A DNA stretch of 26,331 nt from Chitinivibrio sp051745065. Its GTDB lineage: Bacteria; Fibrobacterota; Chitinivibrionia; Chitinivibrionales; Chitinivibrionaceae. The notes beneath the pieces are model-generated. The model was not told where the DNA came from. It saw only the letters and a list, made by a program, of their open reading frames with translations, and did not search any database. Location: positions 1-26,331 of the forward strand of contig JBNJDQ010000018.1 of the NCBI GenBank assembly GCA_051745065.1. Direction: 5' to 3'. Shown in pieces: positions 7,872 to 14,994 of this stretch. Within the stretch, counting starts at the first letter, position 1. Each line of letters begins with the position of its first letter. The position numbers were made by a program, and so were the translations under genes.

Positions 7872-8231
7872 ATGGCAGTAAACAGATGGCATAACAGACG
7901 TGTAACAGAGAATCTCCGCCGGGAGATTCTCTGGATAATCCAGAACAGAGTGAAGGATCCGCGCATGCCGGAGTTTATATCCATTCCGGAAATCCAACTG
8001 GCGCAGGATACGCGTAACGCCACGGTCTTTGTGTCGACCCTCGACGGCAGTGATCTTGAAGATGAAGTAATGGATGTCCTGAATAAAGCGGCATCCTTTA
8101 TTCAGAGAGAAGCAGCGCAGAAGGTAAAAATTAAAAATTTCCCCCGTCTTCTTTTTAAAGCAGACGATTCAGCGGAAAACTGGGAACGAATTAATACTAT
8201 ACTGGATGATATTAAAGATGATCTTGAATAA
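7872..8231 (+). CDS. rbfA: Ribosome-binding factor A
   Basis: This 119-residue KH-fold protein assists late 30S maturation and 16S rRNA 5'-end processing. The start RRVTENLRREI-like segment, followed by VKDPRMPEFISIPEIQLAQDT and VFVSTLDG, matches RbfA. Length is normal. A strong AAGGAG (7860-7865) precedes the ATG, 21 bases after infB. Its end overlaps the start of the next gene, indicating translational coupling to the DHH phosphoesterase. Confidence 0.94.
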   Translation: MAVNRWHNRRVTENLRREILWIIQNRVKDPRMPEFISIPEIQLAQDTRNATVFVSTLDGSDLEDEVMDVLNKAASFIQREAAQKVKIKNFPRLLFKADDSAENWERINTILDDIKDDLE

Positions 8232-9180
8232 CACGGCTTCTTTTTTTGAACTGGCTGAACAGGCACACAGTTTTTGTATTTCCTCTCATATCAGTCAGGA
8301 TGCAGACAATATCGGTTCACAGCTTGCTCTGTACTGGTACCTTAAATCTTTGGGAAAAGATGTGGAAATCTATAACGCAGATCCGGTCCCTTCCAAATTT
8401 TCTTTCCTGAGTGGAAGCGGGGACATTACTTCTGTGGAGCCGGCCAAAAAGTTTGATGTTCTCGTTATTGTGGATTCATCCAACCCGAGTCGTCTCGGCT
8501 GGGAAAATGCACCAAAAGCGGCCCGCAAAATTATCAATATTGATCACCACCGTGATAACAGCCATTTCGGTGATGTCAATATTGTTTCCACCGATGCCGC
8601 GGCAACATGTCAGATCATCGCCCGTCTTTTTGAAGAAAATTCCATTTCCTACCCCCCGGCCGTTGCCGACGCCCTCTATGCGGGGCTTCTGGCGGATACA
8701 GGAGGATTCCAGTTCGAGAACACCACGGCGGAGCTGCTGCGTGATGCCGCAACCGTTATCGACCGCGGTGCTGATAATACCGGTGTGTACAAAAGACTTT
8801 TCGCAAATAAATCGGTTAACGCCCTCCGGCTCCGTTCGGAGGTATGGGGCACCCTTGCATTTTACGGAGAAAATCGTATCGCCGTTATGACCCTGGATCG
8901 CAATCGAATTGACGAGCTTGGTGCGGACAACGGAGATACGGAAGGTCTTGCAGACATGGCAAAGAACGGTGACGGTGTGGAGGTTGCCATGCTGCTGAAA
9001 TACGATGCATCTGTAATTCATTGCTCCCTCCGTTCAAGTGGCCGCGTTGATGTCGGCGCCATTGCCGCAACGATTCCCGGCGGCGGCGGCCACAGTTGCG
9101 CTGCAGGCTGTGATATTACAGGCAAACCCCTTTCCCAGGCCCGGGAAATGATTATCAATATGGTTAAAGAGGCCCTTTGA
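8206..9180 (+). CDS. nrnA: DHH-family phosphoesterase, NrnA-like (oligoribonuclease / pAp phosphatase)
   Basis: This 324-residue DHH/DHHA1 protein is predicted to hydrolyse short oligoribonucleotides and 3'-phosphoadenosine 5'-phosphate using two divalent metals. The DHH domain supplies H28, D32 and D34 (SSHISQDADNIGS), D90 (VIVDSS) and D113-H114-H115 (NIDHH). The DHHA1 domain has GGGGHSCAAGC near the C-terminus, the substrate-binding loop. The first motif normally reads HxxPDGDAxGS; here Pro is Gln and the Gly is Ala, but the metal ligands are present. The start is uncertain: the ATG at 8206 overlaps rbfA by 26 bases, and an in-frame ATG at 8218 is equally plausible. Neither has a clear ribosome-binding site, so coupling to rbfA is likely. 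NrnA between rbfA and truB is a common arrangement. Confidence 0.92.
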   Translation: MILKMILNNTASFFELAEQAHSFCISSHISQDADNIGSQLALYWYLKSLGKDVEIYNADPVPSKFSFLSGSGDITSVEPAKKFDVLVIVDSSNPSRLGWENAPKAARKIINIDHHRDNSHFGDVNIVSTDAAATCQIIARLFEENSISYPPAVADALYAGLLADTGGFQFENTTAELLRDAATVIDRGADNTGVYKRLFANKSVNALRLRSEVWGTLAFYGENRIAVMTLDRNRIDELGADNGDTEGLADMAKNGDGVEVAMLLKYDASVIHCSLRSSGRVDVGAIAATIPGGGGHSCAAGCDITGKPLSQAREMIINMVKEAL

Positions 9181-10049
9181 AACGATCAGGACTGCTTCTG
9201 ATTGACAAACCCTGCGGCCCCAGTTCCTTTGATATCATCCGGACGCTCAGGAAAACCCTGCAAACCCGAAAGATGGGGCACGCCGGCACCCTTGACCCTC
9301 AGGCAAGCGGGCTCCTTGTCATTGCCGTCAACGAAGCAACCAAACTGCTTCCCTACCTTGATACGGATACAAAGACCTACCTGTTTTCTGTCCAGTTTGG
9401 CCGGGCAACCACCACGGATGACCGCGAAGGAGAAATTCTCAAAGAGGGCCTGCCCATACCCGGAGAAGAAGAACTGAGAAATATTTTACCCCGCTTCACC
9501 GGTTCAATAGAGCAACGCCCGCCCCTGTACTCAGCCATCAGGATAAAGGGAAAACGGGCATATTCACGGGCACGGGATGGTGAGTCCTTTGAGATCCCTC
9601 CCCGGCCGGTCTGCATACACAGTCTCAGTCTGCATCACTATGACTTCCGCCGGGGAATAGCAGAGATGGAAGTAACCTGCGCCAGCGGAACCTATGTCCG
9701 CTCCCTTGCACGGGACATTGCACAAGCCCTGCACAGCGCCGCCTATGCCGCATCCATACGCAGAACGCGGGCGGGAAGTTTCTTTTTGAAACAGGCCGTG
9801 TCCCTGCAGGATGTGGGCCCGGAATCCTTCATATCTCCGGCAGATCCCGGCGGGCAGTTTACGCTCTACAAACTCTCCCGCGCGGAAGAACAGCGCATCT
9901 CACACGGCAACAGTATTTATGCACCTTCCACCACTCCCGATACGACGCCGCTTCTCCTTGTCACAGGACGGGGAAATGTCCCCTGCGCTCTTGCCTTTCA
10001 GCAGAAAGAGTGGATAAAACCCAAAAAAGTGTTTCCCCACTGGGTTTAA
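9177..10049 (+). CDS. truB: tRNA pseudouridine(55) synthase TruB
   Basis: TruB converts U55 in the T-loop of tRNAs to pseudouridine. The 290-residue protein shows the motif I segment LLLIDKPCGPSS and motif II MGHAGTLDPQASGLL, with catalytic D40 in GTLDP. YSAIRIKGKRAY and CASGTYVRSLARDI are further TruB hallmarks. A C-terminal PUA-like part is plausible but poorly conserved. The start is a TTG overlapping the preceding stop codon (TTGA), supported by AAAGAGG at 9166-9172; no ATG near this point would keep the first conserved motif. It closes the translation cluster: ribF, rpsO and pnp, often next, are absent. Confidence 0.95.
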   Translation: MKRSGLLLIDKPCGPSSFDIIRTLRKTLQTRKMGHAGTLDPQASGLLVIAVNEATKLLPYLDTDTKTYLFSVQFGRATTTDDREGEILKEGLPIPGEEELRNILPRFTGSIEQRPPLYSAIRIKGKRAYSRARDGESFEIPPRPVCIHSLSLHHYDFRRGIAEMEVTCASGTYVRSLARDIAQALHSAAYAASIRRTRAGSFFLKQAVSLQDVGPESFISPADPGGQFTLYKLSRAEEQRISHGNSIYAPSTTPDTTPLLLVTGRGNVPCALAFQQKEWIKPKKVFPHWV

Positions 10050-10095
10050 TATACTATCTTTATTTTCTAACCTGATTCTGCAAGGAGTTTGCTCT

Positions 10096-11715
10096 ATGTC
10101 CGAAAAGAGAGAAAAATGGGGCTCCAGACTGGGGGTCATCCTTGCCGTTGCGGGCAGCGCTGTCGGCCTGGGTAATTTTCTTGTCTTTCCCGGTCGTGTT
10201 GTCTCCAACGGCGGCGGGGCCTTCCTTATCCCGTATTTTATCGCCTTTGTTCTTATCGGCATTCCCCTTGCCTGGATGGAGTGGTCCATGGGGCGCATGG
10301 GCGGACGTCAAGGGCATGGTTCCGGTCCGGGCGTGCTGAATGCAGTTGTGAAGAAACCCTATGCCAAATATCTGGGCAGTCTCGGCGTAATCGGCCCTCT
10401 CCTAATATTCTTTCTCTATGTATTTCTGGAAAGCTGGATCTTAGGCTATGTTTGGTATTCCCTCACAGGGGAACTCTCCCGTCAGGCTGCTGCGGGGACT
10501 GTGGGATCATTCTTTTCCTCTTACGTATCCATGGAAACAACCATCTTTCGCATGCCGGCCGCCCTCGTCTTTTTTGCACTCACCTTTTTGATTAACTTCA
10601 GCATTATTTATCTCGGTGTACGCCGGGGAATCGAAAAAACCGCCAAAATACTTATGCCCGTTCTTGTAATTCTGGGGCTCGGTCTTGTTATTAAAGTGCT
10701 CACCATCGAAGGTATCGGCGAGGGGCTGGGATACCTCTGGAATCCGGATTTCAGCAAACTGACCGATATCAGCGTATGGTTTTCCGCAACAGCCCAGGTA
10801 TTTTTTACAACCTCCGTGGGTATCGGCTGTATACTGACCTACGCTTCGTACGTTAAAAAAGACCAGGATGTAGCCCTCTCCTCTCTTACTGCCAATGCAA
10901 CCAATGAATTCATTGAAGTCATCATCGGTGCAACAATCGTTGTCCCCATGGCCGTAGTCTTTCTGGGACAAAGCGGTGCGGAGGAATCGGTTACGGGAAG
11001 CATATTCAGCCTGGGTTTTATCACGATGCCCCAACTTTTCAACGAAATCCCCGGCGGTATCGGCTGGTTTCTTCAGCTCAGCTGGTTTCTTCTTCTTTTT
11101 ATCGGCGGTGTGACCTCTTCCATATCAATACTGCAACCGGGCATTTCCTTTATCGAGGATGAGCTTTCCTATGGCAGAAAAAAATCCGTTCTCATTCTGG
11201 GAGGAATCACCCTCTTTTTTACCCTCCTCATAATCATGGGAATGCATGCCGGGACGGGAGTTGCCGATGAAATCGATCTCTGGGGATTTCAGCTTTCCCT
11301 GCTTTTGTTCGGTACAATTGAAGTGATCCTCTTTTCCTGGGTTATCGGTGTAAAAGACGGCTGGAAGGAGCTTCTGCGCGGGGCGGAAATCAAAATCCCC
11401 GGAATATACCGGTTTATAATGCAGTATATTACCCCGGTACTTCTTATCGGTCTGCTTCTGCTCTGGGCCGTTCTTCCCAACGCAAAAGGACACACGGGAA
11501 TCGACCTCATCCTGATGAACAATTTTGTAGCACAGATCCCCGCCGGAGCAATTGCCGAAAACTGGGTCCTCATAGAAACTGTTGAGGTCCCTCTGATTCA
11601 GGCGGAAATCCTCAACAGCCATTTTGTAATTTTCATGCGGACCTGTTTTCTTATCCTTTTGGCAGGGATCAACTGGATTATCTACCGAACCTGGAAACAA
11701 CGGGAGGCTGCATGA
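10096..11715 (+). CDS. Sodium-dependent amino-acid symporter, LeuT-like (NSS family)
   Basis: This 539-residue, about 12-helix inner-membrane symporter closely follows LeuT. Sodium-site residues recognisable by comparison are A22 and N27 (GSAVGLGN), T238 (FFTTS), N270 (ATNEFIE) and the TSS of GGVTSSISILQP. E274 matches LeuT Glu290, which predicts chloride independence. The substrate-site Tyr in LYVFLESW and S240 are kept; the LeuT F259 position is Ile, so the pocket may differ. The outer-gate Arg of TM1 (LeuT R30, GNFLRFP) is V30 here (GNFLVFPGR), with an Arg one turn later at R34. Its usual partner Asp (LeuT D404) is kept as D394 in ADEIDLW. AAGGAG (10082-10087) precedes the ATG, and TATACT at 10050-10055 is a possible -10. 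It overlaps the next gene by ATGA. The substrate is unknown, probably a neutral amino acid. Confidence 0.93.
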   Translation: MSEKREKWGSRLGVILAVAGSAVGLGNFLVFPGRVVSNGGGAFLIPYFIAFVLIGIPLAWMEWSMGRMGGRQGHGSGPGVLNAVVKKPYAKYLGSLGVIGPLLIFFLYVFLESWILGYVWYSLTGELSRQAAAGTVGSFFSSYVSMETTIFRMPAALVFFALTFLINFSIIYLGVRRGIEKTAKILMPVLVILGLGLVIKVLTIEGIGEGLGYLWNPDFSKLTDISVWFSATAQVFFTTSVGIGCILTYASYVKKDQDVALSSLTANATNEFIEVIIGATIVVPMAVVFLGQSGAEESVTGSIFSLGFITMPQLFNEIPGGIGWFLQLSWFLLLFIGGVTSSISILQPGISFIEDELSYGRKKSVLILGGITLFFTLLIIMGMHAGTGVADEIDLWGFQLSLLLFGTIEVILFSWVIGVKDGWKELLRGAEIKIPGIYRFIMQYITPVLLIGLLLLWAVLPNAKGHTGIDLILMNNFVAQIPAGAIAENWVLIETVEVPLIQAEILNSHFVIFMRTCFLILLAGINWIIYRTWKQREAA

Positions 11716-11876
11716 CAACAGCTGGTCTTATTTTTATGATTCTTTCATGGAGCACGATCATCGGTCTGGTACTGTTCTGTTTCGCCAAAACCCTTTCGGA
11801 AAAGAAAGAGAAGATTGTGGGCACCTTGGAAGTGGAAGCCGAGATTGACCGGGAAGACAGGGAGGCCGGCAATTAA
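11712..11876 (+). CDS. MetS-like small subunit of the NSS transporter
   Basis: This 54-residue peptide begins MTTAGLIFMILSWSTIIG, has a single transmembrane helix (about 4-25) and ends in a charged tail (AKTLSEKKEK, then EIDREDREAGN). It resembles the methionine/alanine-importer small subunits such as Corynebacterium MetS, which are encoded next to their NSS transporter and are needed for its activity. The ATG overlaps the symporter stop (ATGA), and GGGAGG (11702-11707) within the symporter end is a good ribosome-binding site. Its 3' part overlaps the predicted start of the aminotransferase in another frame. The family call rests on helix-plus-tail pattern and position. Confidence 0.82.
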   Translation: MTTAGLIFMILSWSTIIGLVLFCFAKTLSEKKEKIVGTLEVEAEIDREDREAGN

Positions 11877-12984
11877 CACAGACAGCATTCCCGCCCTTGG
11901 ACCGCATGAACTGTTCCTGAATCATGCGGCCATATCCCCCGTGGCCCCGCGCACAGCCCGGCAGAGTGCTGCCGCTCTGGAGAAGCTCTCCCGGGGGGCG
12001 CCCGATGTTCGCACATGGGTCGGTGAACTGGAGACTGCACGCCGTCTCTGTGCACACCTGCTGAACTGCAGCAGTGACACCATCGGATTCATGCAGAACA
12101 CCTCCCAGGCAATCTCTGTTGTTGCCGAAGGCATCGGCCTGGGCCGGGGTGATGAAGTGCTCGTGCCCACTGTGGAATACCCCGCCAATGTCTACCCCTG
12201 GCTTAATCTGCAAAAACGGGGTGTCTCAGTACGCTTCATTGAGATTCCCCAGGGCGCTCCCCTCAGCCCACAGAGAATTCTTTCGGAAATATCCCCGAAA
12301 ACAAAACTCATTGCCTTCAGTCACATCCAGTATTACTCCGGTGTAAAAACTGCCCCCCGGGAAATCTGTTCATACTGTCGGAAAAAAGGGATTTATACCC
12401 TTGTGGATATCATTCAGTCCGCCGGGGTGTGCCCGACGGATGTTACAGCATGGGATGTGGATTTTGCCGCCTTCGGCAGTCAGAAATGGCTCATGGCGCC
12501 GCCGGGAATCGGGGTGCTCTACATGCATCCTGACCGAATCGGTGAACTGCGACCGCCTCTGACGGGAGCCTTTTCGGTTGAAACGCCCTTTGACACCACA
12601 CATTTTGACCTGACCTTTCCGCAAAAAGCGAAACGGATTGAAAGCGGAACAATGAATTTCATGCTCTTTCCCGCCTTTAACGAAGCCCTGCGCATTGTTA
12701 TTGAGAAAGGCGTATCCACCATTGCAGAAGAGGCCGCACAGCGCCGAACTTTCCTCACGGAACTGCTGAAACAGAAAGGGCACTCTCTTATCGGCCCGGA
12801 TACACCGAATGCCGAGGCAGGCCCCATTGTAACATTTACCCCGTGCCATACAGGGGCACGACAACTGTACAGTACCCTTGCCCGTGCACATATTTCCTGT
12901 ACTCTGCGATCCGATACAGTACGCTTTGCTCCTCATTACTACACAGAGATGAGTAAGCTGAGACGACTGGAAGAACTACTGTAA
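11815..12984 (+). CDS. PLP-dependent class V aminotransferase / cysteine-desulfurase-like enzyme
   Basis: This is an up to 389-residue fold-type I PLP enzyme of aminotransferase class V. Numbered from the TTG at 11815: the N-terminal LFLNHAAISPVAP is the usual substrate-loop start. H170, then D198 and Q201 in TLVDIIQSAG contact the cofactor. K224 in FGSQKWLMAPPGIG is the Schiff-base lysine, and RIESGTMNF is the substrate-arginine region. Sequence alone does not separate aminotransferase, cysteine desulfurase or epimerase-like activity. The start is unclear: TTG 11815 overlaps the small subunit by 62 bases, TTG 11845 has GGAAG upstream, and the conserved part begins only at about 11911. Being coupled to the symporter, it may act on the imported amino acid, which is inference. 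Confidence 0.88.
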   Translation: MWAPWKWKPRLTGKTGRPAINTDSIPALGPHELFLNHAAISPVAPRTARQSAAALEKLSRGAPDVRTWVGELETARRLCAHLLNCSSDTIGFMQNTSQAISVVAEGIGLGRGDEVLVPTVEYPANVYPWLNLQKRGVSVRFIEIPQGAPLSPQRILSEISPKTKLIAFSHIQYYSGVKTAPREICSYCRKKGIYTLVDIIQSAGVCPTDVTAWDVDFAAFGSQKWLMAPPGIGVLYMHPDRIGELRPPLTGAFSVETPFDTTHFDLTFPQKAKRIESGTMNFMLFPAFNEALRIVIEKGVSTIAEEAAQRRTFLTELLKQKGHSLIGPDTPNAEAGPIVTFTPCHTGARQLYSTLARAHISCTLRSDTVRFAPHYYTEMSKLRRLEELL

Positions 12985-13015
12985 AGAACCAATTTAAATC
13001 GAAGACGAGACCATT

Positions 13016-14482
13016 ATGAAACGAATGTCCGGTATTTTTCTCCATTTAACGTCCCTTCCTGCGGAATTCGGTATCGGCGATATGGGGCCGGCTGCCTACG
13101 CCTGGATTGATCGACTTTCCGCATACGGGCAGTCTCTGTGGCAGATCTGCCCCATCGGCCCTGTGGGCTATGGCTACTCACCATACATGACCCTCAGCGC
13201 ATTTGCCGGAAACAGCATGCTGATTTCCCCGGAACTGCTGGTTAACTGGGGATATCTTGAAGCTGCAGATATCGAAAAAGAGCGGTGCACCCCCGCAGAA
13301 AAAATCAATTTTGCCGCAGCGGAAAAACGCAAGAACCGCCTCCTGAAACAGGCCTATAAGAACTTTTCCTCCCCGGAAGAATACACCGATTTCTGCCGGG
13401 ATGAATCCTTTTGGCTGGAAGACTACGTGCTGTTCCTCTCCCTGGCGCAAAAATTCGGTACCTACGACTGGAGCACCTGGCCGCGTAAATACAAACTGCG
13501 TGACGAAACCGCCCTTGATGCCTGGAGAGATGAGCATGCAGAAGAGCTGAGCTATTACCGTTTTCAGCAGTTTATCTTTCAGTCTCAATGGTTTGACATG
13601 AAACGGTACGCCAATGATCGGGGAGTAGCCCTGTTTGGCGATGCCCCTTATTATGTTGCCTACGCAAGCAGTGATGTATGGGCAAACCGCCGTCTCTTTG
13701 AGCTGGACGAAGAAGGAAACCCCTCCCGTGTGGGTGGTGTTCCACCGGATTATTTCAGTGATGACGGCCAGCTCTGGGGCAATCCCCTCTATGACTGGAA
13801 ACGGCTCACGCAGGAAAATTACCATTGGTGGATAGAACGGATCAAGCGTCTGCATTTCTACACAGACTACATCCGCATCGACCATTTCCGTGCGTTTCAG
13901 GCGTACTGGGCAGTCCCGGCGGAATCCAAAACGGCCAGAAACGGTGAATGGGTGCTTTGCCCCGGAGACGATTTCTTTGCCAGTGTAAAGACGCAGCTGG
14001 GCGAGCTGCCCCTGATTGCAGAAGATCTGGGAACAATCACCCAGGAGGTCATCGACCTGCGCATGAAATACGATATTCCCGGAATGAAAGTGTTTCAATT
14101 TGCCTTTGACGGCAACCCCGAAAACTGGTACCTTCCCTATAATTGCGGCCAAAACAGTCTGATGTATTCCGGCACTCATGACAATGATACCATGATGGGG
14201 TGGCTTGACACCCTTGATGAGCCCACAAAGGAGCGGGTACTGGCATATCTGGACTGTTCCCCCCGGGAACTGCCGCGCAAGATTATCCGTGAGGTTTCCG
14301 CCTCAGTCAGCCGGATTGCCATATTCCCCCTGCAGGACATTCTTCGCCTGGGCAGTGAACACCGCTTTAACACACCGGGTACGGTTAAAAACAACTGGAC
14401 ATTCTGTTATACGCCGGAGATGATCCGCGAATCCTGCTTTGAAGAACTTGCAGAAATGACAAAACGATACGGACGAATCTGA
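13016..14482 (+). CDS. malQ: 4-alpha-glucanotransferase (GH77, amylomaltase)
   Basis: This 488-residue cytosolic enzyme moves alpha-1,4-glucan segments between maltooligosaccharides and glycogen-type chains. It starts with the family's GIFLHLTSLP, followed by GIGDMGPAAYAWID and the acceptor-binding GYSPYMTLSAFAGN. Catalytic residues are visible: nucleophile D289 (YIRIDHFRAF), acid/base E336 (IAEDLG) and transition-state stabiliser D389 (GTHDNDTMMGW). Length is normal for short bacterial and plant-type MalQ. There is a weak GA-rich ribosome-binding region before the ATG, 31 bases after the aminotransferase. No other starch or glycogen gene is present in the window, so its placement here looks like housekeeping rather than a sugar operon. 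Confidence 0.96.
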   Translation: MKRMSGIFLHLTSLPAEFGIGDMGPAAYAWIDRLSAYGQSLWQICPIGPVGYGYSPYMTLSAFAGNSMLISPELLVNWGYLEAADIEKERCTPAEKINFAAAEKRKNRLLKQAYKNFSSPEEYTDFCRDESFWLEDYVLFLSLAQKFGTYDWSTWPRKYKLRDETALDAWRDEHAEELSYYRFQQFIFQSQWFDMKRYANDRGVALFGDAPYYVAYASSDVWANRRLFELDEEGNPSRVGGVPPDYFSDDGQLWGNPLYDWKRLTQENYHWWIERIKRLHFYTDYIRIDHFRAFQAYWAVPAESKTARNGEWVLCPGDDFFASVKTQLGELPLIAEDLGTITQEVIDLRMKYDIPGMKVFQFAFDGNPENWYLPYNCGQNSLMYSGTHDNDTMMGWLDTLDEPTKERVLAYLDCSPRELPRKIIREVSASVSRIAIFPLQDILRLGSEHRFNTPGTVKNNWTFCYTPEMIRESCFEELAEMTKRYGRI

Positions 14483-14499
14483 CCCTGAAACGAGGCTTT

Positions 14500-14994
14500 A
14501 TGAATATATTTATCGGATATACAAGCAAATACGGTTTTACCGAAAAAGTAGCACATTACCTTGAATCGGCCCTGTCTTCCACCCATCGGGTTACTGCTCG
14601 GCCCCTGTCGGAAACTGAGTCCCTGAGTGAATACGACATTCTTATTCTGGGCGGATCAATTATGATGGGAAAGATAAACCGTGATTTTACAGCTGCCCTG
14701 GAACGGTTCTCCCGCGATCTGAGCCAGAAACGGCTTTTCCTGTTTATCAGCGCCGGTTCTCCAAAGGATATTCAAAAGCAGTATAACCGAACAATCCCCC
14801 CGGAAGTGCTCAATCATGCCGAAAAGACAGTCCATGCAGGTTTCGGATATTACCTCAGCCGCATGAACTTTCTCCATCGTCTGATCATACGCATGATTAC
14901 GGGAAACCGTCGTGATACAGAGGAGCTGCATTCCCGGAACCTGGATACAATCGTTTCTGCAATCGAGGAAAAGGATGAAAAACAGAGTTTCTGA
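14500..14994 (+). CDS. Flavodoxin-domain protein (HemG/flavodoxin-5 type)
   Basis: This 164-residue flavodoxin-fold protein probably binds FMN. The N-terminal IFIGYTSKYGFTEKVA is the phosphate-binding loop form (T/S-x-x-G-x-T) seen in the HemG-like flavodoxin group, and DILILGGSIMMGKINRDF is the second FMN-contact segment of that group. In E. coli HemG the fold oxidises protoporphyrinogen IX, but without other heme genes nearby that role is only one possibility. GAGG precedes the ATG by 4 bases, 17 bases after malQ. Its last 20 bases overlap the start of the CheB/CheR fusion, so it is translationally coupled to a signalling operon. A redox role linked to signalling is inference. Confidence 0.82.
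   Translation: MNIFIGYTSKYGFTEKVAHYLESALSSTHRVTARPLSETESLSEYDILILGGSIMMGKINRDFTAALERFSRDLSQKRLFLFISAGSPKDIQKQYNRTIPPEVLNHAEKTVHAGFGYYLSRMNFLHRLIIRMITGNRRDTEELHSRNLDTIVSAIEEKDEKQSF

Noticed and set aside
6162..7997. 611-codon open frame on the minus strand opposite infB
   Set aside because: It mirrors the third-position pattern of infB, shows no recognisable domain and is wholly antisense to a certain gene.
12985..13015. Possible tRNA, small RNA or attachment site between the aminotransferase and malQ
   Set aside because: Only 31 bases, with no foldable structure or repeat seen.
14912..14974. Upstream GTG start extending the CheB/CheR fusion by 21 residues
   Set aside because: The extra residues lie inside the flavodoxin frame and have no family likeness; the ATG at 14975 has GAGG at the right distance.
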